Positions 18,773-27,894 of a DNA stretch of 64,000 bases are shown one piece after another. The first letter of the stretch is position 1. Each line of letters begins with the position of its first letter. Source of the DNA: Allobosea sp. GTDB taxonomy: Bacteria > Pseudomonadota > Alphaproteobacteria > Rhizobiales > Beijerinckiaceae. The stretch is taken from contig JAAEQB010000065.1 of assembly GCA_024231975.1 (NCBI GenBank), forward strand, positions 1-64,000. The letters run 5' to 3'. Made by a program: the position numbers and the translations under genes. The notes under the pieces are model-generated. The model ran no database searches. It worked only from the letters and a program-made list of their open reading frames with translations, and was not told the origin of the DNA.

Positions 18773-21255
18773 GCCATTGCCTCTTCGAGCATCTGCGCTT
18801 CCGCCTCGGCCAGGATCTCGTCGGCCGCTTCGCCATGGACCGCCTCGCGCCCAATCTCCAGCATGACCGAGACCGAGAGCGGCGAGACGTGATCGAGCGG
18901 CTGATGCACGATTCGCCCGCTGATCCGTGTCAGCATCTGACCCAGCCGACCGATGTCGAGCAAGCCCGTCGCCGCATCGGCACGGGCGGCGCGTAAGAGC
19001 ACATGGTCGGGCTGGTGCCGGCGCAGCACGTCGTAGACGAGGTCGGTCGAGATCGTCACCTGCCGTCCGCTCTTCTCCTGGCCGGGAAAGCGACGCTCGA
19101 TCAGGCCGCCGATCACGGCGCAGGAGCGGAAGGTGCGCTTCATCAATGCCGATTCGGCCAGCCACTCCTCGAGGTCGTCGCCGAGCATGTCCTGCGCGAA
19201 GAGATCGTCGAGCGAGAGCGCGCCGCGCCCGATCGCCGCCGCCATGTCGCCGAGCGTCCAGACGCCGAGACCGTAATCATTGCAGACGAAGCCGAGCGGC
19301 TTCAGCCGAGCCCGCTCCAGCCGTCGTGTCAGCAACATGCCGAGCGTCTGGTGGGCGAGGCGGCCTTCGAACGGGTAGGCGACGAGGAAGAAGCGGCCGG
19401 CGCGCGGAAAGGTCTCGACCAGCAGTTCGCCAGGCTTGGGCAGGCGCGATTTCAGCCGCTGTGCATGCAGCCAGGACGAGACTTCGTCCGGCAGCTTCGC
19501 CCATTCCTTCGGCGTGGCCAGGATGGCGCGCACCCGCGCGGCGAGGAAGGTCGAGAGCGGGAACTTGCCGCCGGCATAGGAGGGGATCTTCGGATCGGTG
19601 CCGGCGCTGGTGCGCGAGCAAACCACCTCGTTCTCGACGATACCCTCGAAGCGCAGCACCTCGCCGGCGAAGACGAAGGTGTCGCCCGGCGTCATCGTCT
19701 CGGCGAAATATTCCTCGAGCTCGCCGAGCATGCGCCCGCCGCGGCTGAGCATCTGCTGACCGCCAGGGCGGGCAGGCCTGGCCCGCCCGAGCCGGACCTT
19801 CAGCATGGTCGATTCGACGATGGTGCCGACATTCATCCGGTATTGCTGGATCACGCGGGCATTGCTGGCACGGTAGATGCCGTCCTTGCTCTGCCGCAGC
19901 TTGGCGAAGCGCTCATAGCTCTTCAGCGCGTAGCCACCGGTCGCGACGAAATCGACCACTGCGTCGAAATCGGCGCGGTCGAGATCGGCATAGGGCGAGG
20001 CCGTCAGGACCTCCTGATAGAGCGCATCGGGTTCGAATCCGTCGGAGCAGGCGACCCCCAGCACATGCTGGGCGAGCACGTCGAGCGCGCCGATCCGCGG
20101 TGGCGGGGTATCCTGCGCCGCCTCGGCCACGGCATCGAGCGCGGCGCGGCATTCGAGCAGTTCGAAGCGGTTCGACGGCACCAGCAGCGCCTGCGAGGGC
20201 TCGTCCATGCGGTGGTTGGAGCGGCCGATGCGCTGCATCAGGCGGCTCGCGCCCTTGGGCGCCCCGACATTGATGACGAGGTCGACATCGCCCCAGTCGA
20301 TGCCGAGATCGAGCGTCGCGGTGCAGACGACTGCTTTCAGCTTGCCGGCCGCCATCGCCGCCTCGACCTTGCGGCGCTGGCCGACATCGAGCGAGCCGTG
20401 ATGCAGCGCGATCGGCAGCGTCTCCTCGTTCACGCTCCACAGCGCCTGGAACATGAATTCGGCCTGCATGCGCGTGTTGACGAAGACCAGCGTCAGCTTA
20501 TGGGCCTGGATCGCGGCATAGATGTCGTCGACGGCATGGGCGGTGATGTGCCCCGCCAGCGGCAGCCGGTGCTTGGTGTGCATGATCCCGATCTGCGCCT
20601 GCGCACCGCCCTTGACGGTGACGAGGCCGGACGGCGTGCCGGCGCAGCCGAGATAGGCCTGCAGGTCGGCCGGCTCGCGCACTGTCGCCGAGAGTCCGAC
20701 CGCGCTCATCTGCGGCGCCAGCGCGCGCAGGCGGGCGAGATCGAGCGAGAGCAGGTCGCCGCGCTTGGAGGTGACGAGCGCGTGTAGTTCGTCGAGCACG
20801 ACACGGCGAAGCCCGGCGAAGAACGGCTTGGCATCGCGATGCGAGACCAGGAGCGCAAGCTGCTCGGGCGTGGTCAGCAGGATGTCGGGTGGCCGTTCGA
20901 TCTGGCGGGCGCGCTTGGCCGGGGAGGTGTCGCCGGTGCGGGTCTCGACTTTGAAGTTGAGCCCCATCTCGCGGATCGGCGTTTCGAGATTGCGGGCGAT
21001 GTCGACGGCGAGCGCCTTCAATGGCGAGACATAGAGCGTGTGCAGGCCCTCGCGCTCGCCGCCGCGCTGGGTCAGTTCGACCAGCGAGGGCAGGAAGCCG
21101 GCGAGCGTCTTGCCGGCGCCGGTCGGCGCGACCAAGAGGGTCGAGCGCCCGGCCCGGGCCTCTTCCAGCAGAGCGAGCTGATGCGCCCGCACGCTCCAGC
21201 CGCGGCTGGCGAACCAGGCGGAAAAGGCCGGTGGGAGAGGCGAGGGCGCATCCAT
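18769..21255 (-). CDS. Ligase-associated DNA damage response DEXH-box helicase (Lhr-like)
   Basis: This 828-aa superfamily 2 helicase has Walker A APTGAGKT (about residue 44), motif II DELH, motif III SATVREP and motif VI QRIGRSNHRMD, followed by the long C-terminal Lhr-type winged-helix and beta regions. The length is typical for the ligase-associated Lhr subgroup and shorter than full-length Lhr. I chose ATG 21255 (MDAPSPLPPAFSAWF); the frame continues upstream, but those residues overlap the L,D-transpeptidase gene and look non-native. The stop overlaps the pdeM start, so both are made from one message. Its role is ATP-dependent remodelling of damaged DNA ends, as inferred from family and partners. 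Confidence 0.9.
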   Translation of the reverse strand: MDAPSPLPPAFSAWFASRGWSVRAHQLALLEEARAGRSTLLVAPTGAGKTLAGFLPSLVELTQRGGEREGLHTLYVSPLKALAVDIARNLETPIREMGLNFKVETRTGDTSPAKRARQIERPPDILLTTPEQLALLVSHRDAKPFFAGLRRVVLDELHALVTSKRGDLLSLDLARLRALAPQMSAVGLSATVREPADLQAYLGCAGTPSGLVTVKGGAQAQIGIMHTKHRLPLAGHITAHAVDDIYAAIQAHKLTLVFVNTRMQAEFMFQALWSVNEETLPIALHHGSLDVGQRRKVEAAMAAGKLKAVVCTATLDLGIDWGDVDLVINVGAPKGASRLMQRIGRSNHRMDEPSQALLVPSNRFELLECRAALDAVAEAAQDTPPPRIGALDVLAQHVLGVACSDGFEPDALYQEVLTASPYADLDRADFDAVVDFVATGGYALKSYERFAKLRQSKDGIYRASNARVIQQYRMNVGTIVESTMLKVRLGRARPARPGGQQMLSRGGRMLGELEEYFAETMTPGDTFVFAGEVLRFEGIVENEVVCSRTSAGTDPKIPSYAGGKFPLSTFLAARVRAILATPKEWAKLPDEVSSWLHAQRLKSRLPKPGELLVETFPRAGRFFLVAYPFEGRLAHQTLGMLLTRRLERARLKPLGFVCNDYGLGVWTLGDMAAAIGRGALSLDDLFAQDMLGDDLEEWLAESALMKRTFRSCAVIGGLIERRFPGQEKSGRQVTISTDLVYDVLRRHQPDHVLLRAARADAATGLLDIGRLGQMLTRISGRIVHQPLDHVSPLSVSVMLEIGREAVHGEAADEILAEAEAQMLEEAMA

Positions 21256-21310
21256 CGAGCGACAGAGATAGGCCCTGCCGAACGAAAAGGGAACGGCAGC
21301 TTCGCCTCTT

Positions 21311-22000
21311 TCAGACAGCCGTGGCGCCGCCTGATCCCAGCACGACGACCCTGCTGCCAACAGGCACACGTCGGTACAGGTCCATGATGTCCTGGTTCAG
21401 CAGACGGATGCAGCCGGAGGAGACCATGGTTCCTATCGTCCAGGGCTCCACGGTGCCGTGCAGCCGGTAGAGCGTGTCGCGCCCGTCGCGATAGAGGTAG
21501 AGCGCGCGCGGGCCGAGCGGGTTGCCGGCGCCACCGGCGAGGCCGCCGGCATAACGGCCATAACGCTGCGGCTCGCGGCGGATCATGTCCGGCGTCGGCG
21601 TCCAGCGTGGCCATTGCGCCTTGCGCGCGATCGTCGCCGCGCCGCGGAAATTGAAGCCTTCCTCCTTGCCGACGCCGATGCCGTAGCGGATCGCGCGGCC
21701 CCCTCCGCCGACCAGATAGGCATAGCGTTCGCCGGGATCGACGACGACGGTCCCTGGCTGCTCAGCCGTGCGATAGCCGACCTCGCGCCGCAGGAATTCG
21801 GGCTCGATCTCGCTGAGGTCGATGGCCGGCACTGAAAAAGGCTCGCCATCGACAGCGGCATAGATCGAGGGGTAGTCGGCCTCGGCCATGTCGGGGCGAT
21901 CGATCGCTGCCTGGCTTGGACGTTGGGTGGTGGGTCTCGTCACGCAGCCTGACAAGAGGAACGGGCTGCCGAGCAGCAGGCGGCGTCTGTCGATGGGCAT
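21311..22000 (-). CDS. L,D-transpeptidase lipoprotein (YkuD/ErfK family)
   Basis: The 229-aa protein has a lipoprotein signal (RRRLLLGSPFLLSGC, lipobox LSGC at about residue 18), predicting a lipid anchor in the cell envelope. The YkuD catalytic signature HGTVEPWTIG followed by SSGCIRL (about residues 180-205) contains the nucleophilic Cys. Enzymes of this type crosslink peptidoglycan (3-3 bonds) or attach proteins to it. The gene is 55 bases upstream of the helicase on the same strand but is functionally unrelated to it. A promoter probably lies in the 106-base gap to the divergent LysR gene. Confidence 0.9.
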   Translation of the reverse strand: MPIDRRRLLLGSPFLLSGCVTRPTTQRPSQAAIDRPDMAEADYPSIYAAVDGEPFSVPAIDLSEIEPEFLRREVGYRTAEQPGTVVVDPGERYAYLVGGGGRAIRYGIGVGKEEGFNFRGAATIARKAQWPRWTPTPDMIRREPQRYGRYAGGLAGGAGNPLGPRALYLYRDGRDTLYRLHGTVEPWTIGTMVSSGCIRLLNQDIMDLYRRVPVGSRVVVLGSGGATAV

Positions 22001-22106
22001 TTCAGGCTATCGGCTCGCATGACGGGGCGGGTGAGGCGATAGAGCAATTTGCAGCGATAGCGTCGATCCGTTATAAGATCATGGACTCCATAACCAATGG
22101 CTATGC

Positions 22107-23036
22107 ATGGATATCGCCGCTGCCCTGAGAGCCTTCGTGCGCACTGTCGAGCGCGGCTCGGTCACGGCAGCGGCGCGCGATCTCTCGGTATCTCAGCCGG
22201 CCGTCACCAAGCATCTGCGCAATCTCGAGCGGCATGTCGGCGCGCGGCTTCTGGAGCGCTCTTCCCGCATGGTCCGGCCGACCGTGCAGGGCAGGGCGCT
22301 CTACGAGGCCAGCCGGAGCGCGCTTTCCACCATCGACGCGGCGCTGGAAGGCGTTCGCCATGAGATGGGGGCGATCGAAGGATTGCTGCGCGTGCATGCG
22401 CCGTCCTGTATCGGCGCGAGGCACCTCCATCCGATCGCGCTCGCCTTTCAGGAGCGTTATCCCGGCGTGACCATCGATCTCGTGCTGGAGAACCGGGCGG
22501 TCGACCTGGTCCATGAGGGCTTCGACCTCGCGCTCAGATATGGCCGCCCGGACGGGCAAGAGCTGATCGTCAGGCGCCTGGGGCTGGTGCGTCGCATTCT
22601 TGTCGCCGCTCCGCAGTTCCTTGCCCGCTCGGGGCCGGTCGAGACGCCGGCACGCCTCTCCGAGATCGATATCGTTACCACGCCGACGCTGCTCTCGCCG
22701 CGCGACGTTCTGCCATTGCGCCATGGCAACGAGAGCATCGACGTGCCGGTGCGGCCGATCATGCGTACGAACGCGGCCGAGACGATCGTCGCGACCTTGC
22801 TGTCGGGACGCGCCGCCGGGCCGGTGCAGCAGCTGCTCGTTTCGGATGAACTGGCTGCCGGCCGGCTCGTCCGCATCTTGCCCGATTACGAGGTCAAGCC
22901 GACGGAGGCCTTCTGGACCTTTCCGTCGGTGCGCTTCATGCGCCCGGTCGTGCGTGCCTTCACCGATTTCGCCATCCCGGCCTTGCGGGCTGTGGACGGC
23001 GTCGATGCCGGGGACATGCGTTCAGAGGCTGCCTGA
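22107..23036 (+). CDS. LysR-family transcriptional regulator
   Basis: This 309-aa protein has an N-terminal winged HTH (SVTAAARDLSVSQPAVTKHL, about residues 18-37) and a periplasmic-binding-protein-like effector domain after residue 90, the standard LysR layout and length. It is divergent from the L,D-transpeptidase gene with a 106-base intergenic region, the usual arrangement for a LysR protein and its target, so regulation of that gene is possible but unproven. The effector is unknown. Confidence 0.88.
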   Translation: MDIAAALRAFVRTVERGSVTAAARDLSVSQPAVTKHLRNLERHVGARLLERSSRMVRPTVQGRALYEASRSALSTIDAALEGVRHEMGAIEGLLRVHAPSCIGARHLHPIALAFQERYPGVTIDLVLENRAVDLVHEGFDLALRYGRPDGQELIVRRLGLVRRILVAAPQFLARSGPVETPARLSEIDIVTTPTLLSPRDVLPLRHGNESIDVPVRPIMRTNAAETIVATLLSGRAAGPVQQLLVSDELAAGRLVRILPDYEVKPTEAFWTFPSVRFMRPVVRAFTDFAIPALRAVDGVDAGDMRSEAA

Positions 23037-23057
23037 GGGCCTGCCGGGCTTCGCGTT

Positions 23058-24017
23058 TCAGCGACGCTCGGCGATGACCAGCAGCCCCGGCACCGGCTGA
23101 CCGCGATCGATCCGCGTGCTCTGCGGTTCGACGAGCACCGGCTTCAGCCCGGCCTCGACGAGCGCCTCCCTGACCCAGTCTTCGGCATGGGCGAAGCGCC
23201 GGTCCTGGCCGACGGCGATGCCTTCGCCGTCATGGCTCTGTACGGTGAAAGCGAAGAGGCCGCCCGCTTTGAGCACGCGCGCGCTCTGATGGAAGCAGGG
23301 GGCGAGGTCGCCGAGATAGACGAAGACGTCGGCGGCGATGACGAGATCGGCCGAGGTGTCGGGCCGGCTCGCCAGGAAGGCGGTGAGGCCGGCGGTGGCG
23401 AGCTTGTCGTAGAGCGGGCTGCCGCCCTCACGCGTCTTGGCCTGCGCCTTGGCGATCATCCGCGGCGAGAGATCGCAGCCGGCGAGGAAACCCACCTCGG
23501 CGCGGATCGCCTCGCCCATCAGCCCGGTACCGCAGCCGAGATCGTAGGCCGTTTCGAAGCGGAGGGGGCGGCCGATCTGTGCGCAAAAGCGCGCGAGCGC
23601 CTCCTTCAGCAGCGCCGGCGCCTGATATTGCAGCGTGCCGACGAGGTGGCTGTCGAAACGCTCGGCATAGCCGTCGAACAGGGCGCCCGAAAAGTTCTCC
23701 GAGGTCGCCTGTTCGGCCGGCAGCGCGCCAATGCGCGCGAGGTCGAGCTTGGCGCCGACATGGTCGTTCGGGTCGAGATCGAGGCATTGCCGCCAGGCGG
23801 TGGCGGCCTCTTCATTGTGCCCGAGCGCCTCCTGGGCCAACCCGTAGAGATGCCAGGCGGCGGTGAAACCGTAGTTCTCGGCGAGCGTTTGATCGAGGAT
23901 GTCGATCGCCGCCTGCGGATCGCCATCCTTCAATGCCGCCTCGGCCCAGGCATAACGACGGTCGAGACGCTCATCCCCGGAACTGGCGGAGTACACGCTG
24001 CTGCCCTTTTCGATCAT
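23058..24017 (-). CDS. TPR-containing class I SAM-dependent methyltransferase
   Basis: This 319-aa protein has two N-terminal TPR-like units (residues about 20-100, for example LAQEALGHNEEAATAWRQCL), then a methyltransferase domain with YDLGCGTGLMGEAI (about residue 160) and VIAADVFVYLGDL (about 225). The layout matches predicted TPR methyltransferases of the COG4976 type. The start lies 39 bases from the divergent exonuclease gene, so both promoters must share a very short region. The substrate is unknown; nothing ties it to the repair genes except position. Confidence 0.82.
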   Translation of the reverse strand: MIEKGSSVYSASSGDERLDRRYAWAEAALKDGDPQAAIDILDQTLAENYGFTAAWHLYGLAQEALGHNEEAATAWRQCLDLDPNDHVGAKLDLARIGALPAEQATSENFSGALFDGYAERFDSHLVGTLQYQAPALLKEALARFCAQIGRPLRFETAYDLGCGTGLMGEAIRAEVGFLAGCDLSPRMIAKAQAKTREGGSPLYDKLATAGLTAFLASRPDTSADLVIAADVFVYLGDLAPCFHQSARVLKAGGLFAFTVQSHDGEGIAVGQDRRFAHAEDWVREALVEAGLKPVLVEPQSTRIDRGQPVPGLLVIAERR

Positions 24018-24056
24018 GCTGCGGGTTTAACGAAGGCAGATGACACTGGCCAGACG

Positions 24057-25112
24057 ATGAAGCCTTCCGATTTGCTGACGCCGACCCCGGCCGGGCTCTA
24101 CTGCCCGCCGGCCGATATCTACATCGACCCAGTCCGCCCGGTGGCGCGGGCGCTGATCACCCACGGCCATTCCGACCATGCCCGCGCCGGCCATGGCACC
24201 GTTCTGGCGACATCAGAGACGCTGGCGATCATGGCGCTGCGCTATGGCGAGGCTTTTGCCGCTGCGCAGCAGCCTGTGGCTCCCGGTGAGGTCGTTCGCA
24301 TCGGCGCCGTCGATTTCCGTTTCGTCCCCGCCGGCCATGTCCTTGGCTCGGCCCAGATCGTGGTCGAGCACAAGGGCCTGCGCATCGTCGTCTCCGGTGA
24401 TTACAAGCGCGAGCGCGACCCGACCTGCGCGCCTTTCGAGCCGGTCATCTGCGATGTCTTCATCACCGAGGCGACCTTCGGCCTGCCCGTCTTCCGCCAC
24501 CCGCCGGCCGATGCCGAAACGGCCAAGCTGCTCGATTCCGTCCGGCTCTTCCCCGATCGAACCCATATCGTCGGCGCCTATTCGCTGGGGAAGGCACAGC
24601 GATTGATGGCGCTGATCCGCGATGCCGGCTACGAGCGGCCGATCTATATCCATGGCGCGGTCGAGAAGATCACCGAGCTCTATCAGGCCGAGGGCATCCC
24701 GCTCGGCGATATCCGTAAGATTGAACCCGGCGAGCGCAAGGCCGAGGGACGCAAGGCATTTGCCGGCGAGATCGTCATCTGCCCACCGAGCGCGATCCAG
24801 GACCTGTGGTCGCGCCGCTTTCCCGATCCGGTGACTGCCTTCGCCTCGGGCTGGATGCGGGTCAGGGCGCGGGCTCGCCAGAAGGGCGTCGAGCTGCCGC
24901 TGATCATCTCCGATCACGCCGATTGGGACGATCTCCAGGCGACGATCCGCGAAGTCCAGGCGGGCGAGATCTGGATCACCCATGGCGAGGCCGAAGCGCT
25001 GGCGCATTGGTGTGGCACGGTCGGCCTGAAAGGTATGCCGCTACATCTCGTCGGCTATGGCGACGAGGGCGAAGCCGAACCGGAGACCAAGCCGGTGGAG
25101 GCGTCATCATGA
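24057..25112 (+). CDS. Ligase-associated DNA damage response exonuclease (SNM1/beta-CASP-like)
   Basis: This 351-aa metallo-beta-lactamase-fold nuclease has the metal motif ITHGHSDHARAGH (about residue 38), GHVLGSAQI (about 93), SGDYKRERDPT (about 112) and a late histidine (SDHADWDD). It belongs to the mRNA 3'-processing-factor-like exonuclease group found beside bacterial ATP-dependent ligases. ATG 24057 is the first start that gives the family N-terminus MKPSDLLTPTPAGLYCP. The stop overlaps the ligase start (ATGA, 25109-25112), so the two products are co-translated and probably act on the same DNA ends. Confidence 0.9.
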   Translation: MKPSDLLTPTPAGLYCPPADIYIDPVRPVARALITHGHSDHARAGHGTVLATSETLAIMALRYGEAFAAAQQPVAPGEVVRIGAVDFRFVPAGHVLGSAQIVVEHKGLRIVVSGDYKRERDPTCAPFEPVICDVFITEATFGLPVFRHPPADAETAKLLDSVRLFPDRTHIVGAYSLGKAQRLMALIRDAGYERPIYIHGAVEKITELYQAEGIPLGDIRKIEPGERKAEGRKAFAGEIVICPPSAIQDLWSRRFPDPVTAFASGWMRVRARARQKGVELPLIISDHADWDDLQATIREVQAGEIWITHGEAEALAHWCGTVGLKGMPLHLVGYGDEGEAEPETKPVEASS

Positions 25113-26887
25113 ACCGCTTCGCCTGGTTGCTCGACCGCCTCGCCTATGAGCCGCGCCGCAACGGCAAGCTCGCACTGATCGCCGATTATCTGCGCACCAC
25201 GCCCGATCCCGATCGCGGCTATGCGCTGGCGGCGATGACAGGCGGGCTGGTCTTCCAGAACGCTAAGCCCGGCCTGATTCGCGCCCTGATCGCCGAGCGC
25301 ACCGACCCGGTGCTGTTCGCGCTGTCCTATGACTATGTCGGCGATCTCTCCGAGACGGTCGCACTGATGTGGCCGGTCGCCACCGCGAACCCCTCCCCCT
25401 TGCGGGGAGGGGCAGGGGTGGGGGGCGAACGACCGGGTGAGCGCTCACCAGGCGGAACGCCCCCCACCTCTCTCTCCTCCCCGCAAGGGGGAGGAGAAGT
25501 GCCTTTGCCTGCAGCTGCCGAGGCCGGCCACAACCGCGCCCCGCTCACTCTTCCCGATGTCGTCGCCGGCCTGCAAAAGTCCGGCAAGACCGAGATGCCG
25601 CGCCTGATCGCCTCCTGGCTCGACGCGCTCGACGAGACCGGCCGCTGGGCCCTGCTCAAGTTGATCACCGGCGCCCTGCGCATCGGCGTCTCCGCCCGCC
25701 TCGCCAAGACCGCCGCAGCGAGCCTCGGCGGCATTCCGGCTGATGAGGTCGAACAGGTCTGGCATGGGCTGGAGCCGCCCTACACCGCACTCTTCGCCTG
25801 GCTGGAGGGCAGGGCACCGCGGCCAGAGGCGACCGATCCGGCGCCGTTCCGCCCGGTGATGCTCTCGCATGCGATCGAGGATGGCGATTTCGACAAGCTC
25901 GATGCCGCTGAATTCGCCGCCGAATGGAAATGGGACGGCATCCGCGTCCAGGCGGTCGCCGGCACGCGCGCCGATGGCAGCCGCGTGGTCCGGCTCTATT
26001 CCCGCACTGGCGAGGAGATCGGCGGCGCCTTCCCTGATCTGACCGAGGCGCTGATGCAGGATGGCGCGATCGACGGCGAATTGCTGGTGATGCGCGATGG
26101 CGTCGTCCAGAGTTTCAACACGCTGCAACAGCGGCTCAACCGCAAGCAGGTCACGGCCAAGATGCTGGCCGAGTTCCCTGCCCATATCCGCGCCTACGAC
26201 CTCCTGGCCGAAGCCGACGACGATCTGCGCGCCCATCCCTACACCGAGCGGCGTACCAGGCTGGAAGCGTTCCTCGGCCGGCTCGACAGCGCCCGCTTCG
26301 ATCTGTCGCCGCGCATTACCTTCGCGAACTGGGAGGAGTTGACGGAGGCTCGCGCCGACCCGGCTTCTGCCGGGGCAGGCGCCGATGCCGAGGCGGTCGA
26401 GGGCTGCATGCTGAAGCGGCTCGATTCGCCTTATCTGCCCGGCCGCCCGAAGGGCTACTGGTACAAATGGAAGCGCGATGCCCGGCTTGTCGACTGCGTG
26501 CTGATGTATGCCCAGCGCGGCCATGGCAAGCGCTCCTCCTTCTATTCCGACTACACCTTCGGCGTCTGGCGCGTCGGCGAGACGGGTGCGGACGAGCTGG
26601 TGCCGGTCGGCAAGGCGTATTTCGGCTTCACCGACGAGGAGCTGCTCGAGATCGACCGCTATGTCCGCAAGAATACGCTGAACCGCTTCGGCCCGGTGCG
26701 CGAGGTCACGCATACGCTCACGAGCGGCCTCGTCTTCGAAGTGGCGTTCGAGGGCCTGCAGCGCTCGACACGGCACAAATCCGGCATCGCCATGCGCTTC
26801 CCCCGTATCAATCGCATCCGCTGGGACAAGCCGCCGGGCGAGGCCGACCGGATCGAGGTATTGGAGGCGTTGCTGCCTGTGAACTAG
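25109..26887 (+). CDS. ATP-dependent DNA ligase of the damage-response cluster, with in-frame repeat insert
   Basis: This 592-aa ligase has adenylation motif I EWKWDGIRVQ (Lys nucleophile, about residue 273), motif III DGELLVM, motif IV EGCMLKRLDSPYLPG and motif V YWYKWKRD, followed by an OB-fold. It is the sealing partner of the exonuclease, helicase and PdeM. Residues about 94-131 (PSPLRGGAGVGGERPG and following) are encoded by a palindromic repeat and have no counterpart in what I know of the family; they fall between helices of the N-terminal domain and before the catalytic core. All catalytic motifs are intact, so the enzyme is probably functional. Confidence 0.9.
   Translation: MNRFAWLLDRLAYEPRRNGKLALIADYLRTTPDPDRGYALAAMTGGLVFQNAKPGLIRALIAERTDPVLFALSYDYVGDLSETVALMWPVATANPSPLRGGAGVGGERPGERSPGGTPPTSLSSPQGGGEVPLPAAAEAGHNRAPLTLPDVVAGLQKSGKTEMPRLIASWLDALDETGRWALLKLITGALRIGVSARLAKTAAASLGGIPADEVEQVWHGLEPPYTALFAWLEGRAPRPEATDPAPFRPVMLSHAIEDGDFDKLDAAEFAAEWKWDGIRVQAVAGTRADGSRVVRLYSRTGEEIGGAFPDLTEALMQDGAIDGELLVMRDGVVQSFNTLQQRLNRKQVTAKMLAEFPAHIRAYDLLAEADDDLRAHPYTERRTRLEAFLGRLDSARFDLSPRITFANWEELTEARADPASAGAGADAEAVEGCMLKRLDSPYLPGRPKGYWYKWKRDARLVDCVLMYAQRGHGKRSSFYSDYTFGVWRVGETGADELVPVGKAYFGFTDEELLEIDRYVRKNTLNRFGPVREVTHTLTSGLVFEVAFEGLQRSTRHKSGIAMRFPRINRIRWDKPPGEADRIEVLEALLPVN
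25389..25498. repeat. Palindromic dispersed repeat inside the ligase gene
   Basis: This is a near-perfect inverted repeat of about 110 bases. The left arm has CCTCCCCCTTGCGGGGAGGG (from about 25391) and then GGTGGGGGGCG. The right arm has CGCCCCCCACC (from about 25459) and then TCCTCCCCGCAAGGGGGAGG. The centre is the perfect palindrome GGTGAGCGCTCACC (25436-25449). The element leaves the reading frame open across its whole length. It has the character of short mobile palindromic elements of Hyphomicrobiales that are usually intergenic. Confidence 0.85.
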
Positions 26888-27002
26888 CGATACGCTGTGG
26901 CCTCTGACGATTGGAGCATTGACAGGGTAAGATGCCCGGCGCTTGAACTTTCGAGGGGGAATCGCGCGGCATCTTGCCGGGCTTTGGCGCGCGGAGGGCA
27001 TG

Positions 27003-27668
27003 ATGACACGGATCGTGATCGCGGACGATCATCCGCTCTTTCGTGGCGCTTTGCGCCAAGCGGTTTCGCATGGGCTGGCAGGTTCGGAGGTCAGCGAAGT
27101 CGGCTCGCTCGAGGCGCTCGGCCAGGCGCTTGCCGAAACCTCGGAGATCGACCTCATCCTGCTCGATCTCTCCATGCCGGGCGTGCAGGGCTTTTCCGGC
27201 TTGCTCTTCCTGCGTGCTTCCTACCCCGAGATCCCGGTCATCGTCGTCTCGGCCAATGACGATCCCGCGGTGATCCGCCGCTGTATCGAGTTCGGAGCGC
27301 TCGGCTTCCTGCCCAAGACCGCCGAGGTCGCGCAGATGGGCGAGGCGATCCAGGCCGTGCTCGACGGCGGCGTCTGGACCCCGCCGGGCGTCGATCTCTC
27401 CGCTCCGGTCGATCATGAGACCGCCGACATGGTCCGGCGCCTGGCGACGCTGACGCCGCAGCAGGTGCGCGTGCTGATGATGCTGTCCGAGGGGCTGCTA
27501 AATAAGCAGATCGCCTATGAGCTCGGCGTCTCCGAGGCGACGGTGAAGGCGCATGTCTCGGCGATCCTGACCAAGCTCAATGTCGACAGCCGCACCCAGG
27601 CCGTGATCGCCGCCGCCAAGATCGCGGGCGCCGGCTGGGCGGCGCAGGGCGCTTCGGCGACGAGCTGA
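27003..27668 (+). CDS. NarL/FixJ-family response regulator
   Basis: This 221-aa protein has a receiver domain with acidic pocket (IVIADDHPLF), phospho-acceptor Asp in LLDLSMPG (about residue 56) and Lys in LPKTAEV, followed by a LuxR-type HTH (LTPQQVRVLMMLSEG, then NKQIAYELGVSEATVKAHV, about residues 140-190). ATG 27003 was chosen with GGAGGG ending 4 bases upstream; ATG 27000 is equally in frame. There is no adjacent sensor kinase; the nearest is at 30445-31899, with unrelated genes between. The target genes are unknown. Confidence 0.9.
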   Translation: MTRIVIADDHPLFRGALRQAVSHGLAGSEVSEVGSLEALGQALAETSEIDLILLDLSMPGVQGFSGLLFLRASYPEIPVIVVSANDDPAVIRRCIEFGALGFLPKTAEVAQMGEAIQAVLDGGVWTPPGVDLSAPVDHETADMVRRLATLTPQQVRVLMMLSEGLLNKQIAYELGVSEATVKAHVSAILTKLNVDSRTQAVIAAAKIAGAGWAAQGASATS

Positions 27669-27687
27669 GCGGGATCGAGCCAAAGGA

Positions 27688-27802
27688 GCCCTCATCCTGA
27701 GGAGCAGCCCTTAGGCTGCGTCTCGAAGGATGCTCCAACTGGTTCCGTAGCCTCCTGAAACATCCTTCGAGACGCCGTTGCGCGGCTCCTCAGGATGAGG
27801 GC
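27688..27802. repeat. Palindromic dispersed repeat, nested stems
   Basis: The outer arms are a perfect 18-bp inverted repeat (27688-27705 with 27785-27802, GCCCTCATCCTGAGGAGC). The inner arms are a perfect 15-bp inverted repeat (27718-27732 with 27761-27775, GCGTCTCGAAGGATG). The type is familiar from Bradyrhizobium and related genomes. It starts 20 bases after the response-regulator stop, so in RNA it would form a large hairpin able to protect or end that transcript. Confidence 0.85.
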
Positions 27803-27894
27803 TGCAAAATGAGCTTGATCGGTTGACGGCGGCGTTCAGCGCAGGTTCAACCGCGAACGGGTTTTGTCCCACTATCGATCCGAAGGGGATTTCC

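Noticed and set aside
23187..24056. Upstream extension of the exonuclease frame, opposite the TPR methyltransferase
   Set aside because: It is antisense to a recognisable methyltransferase; the family N-terminus begins at ATG 24057.
25389..25498. Frameshift or pseudogene in the ligase
   Set aside because: The repeat keeps the reading frame, and all downstream ligase motifs are intact.
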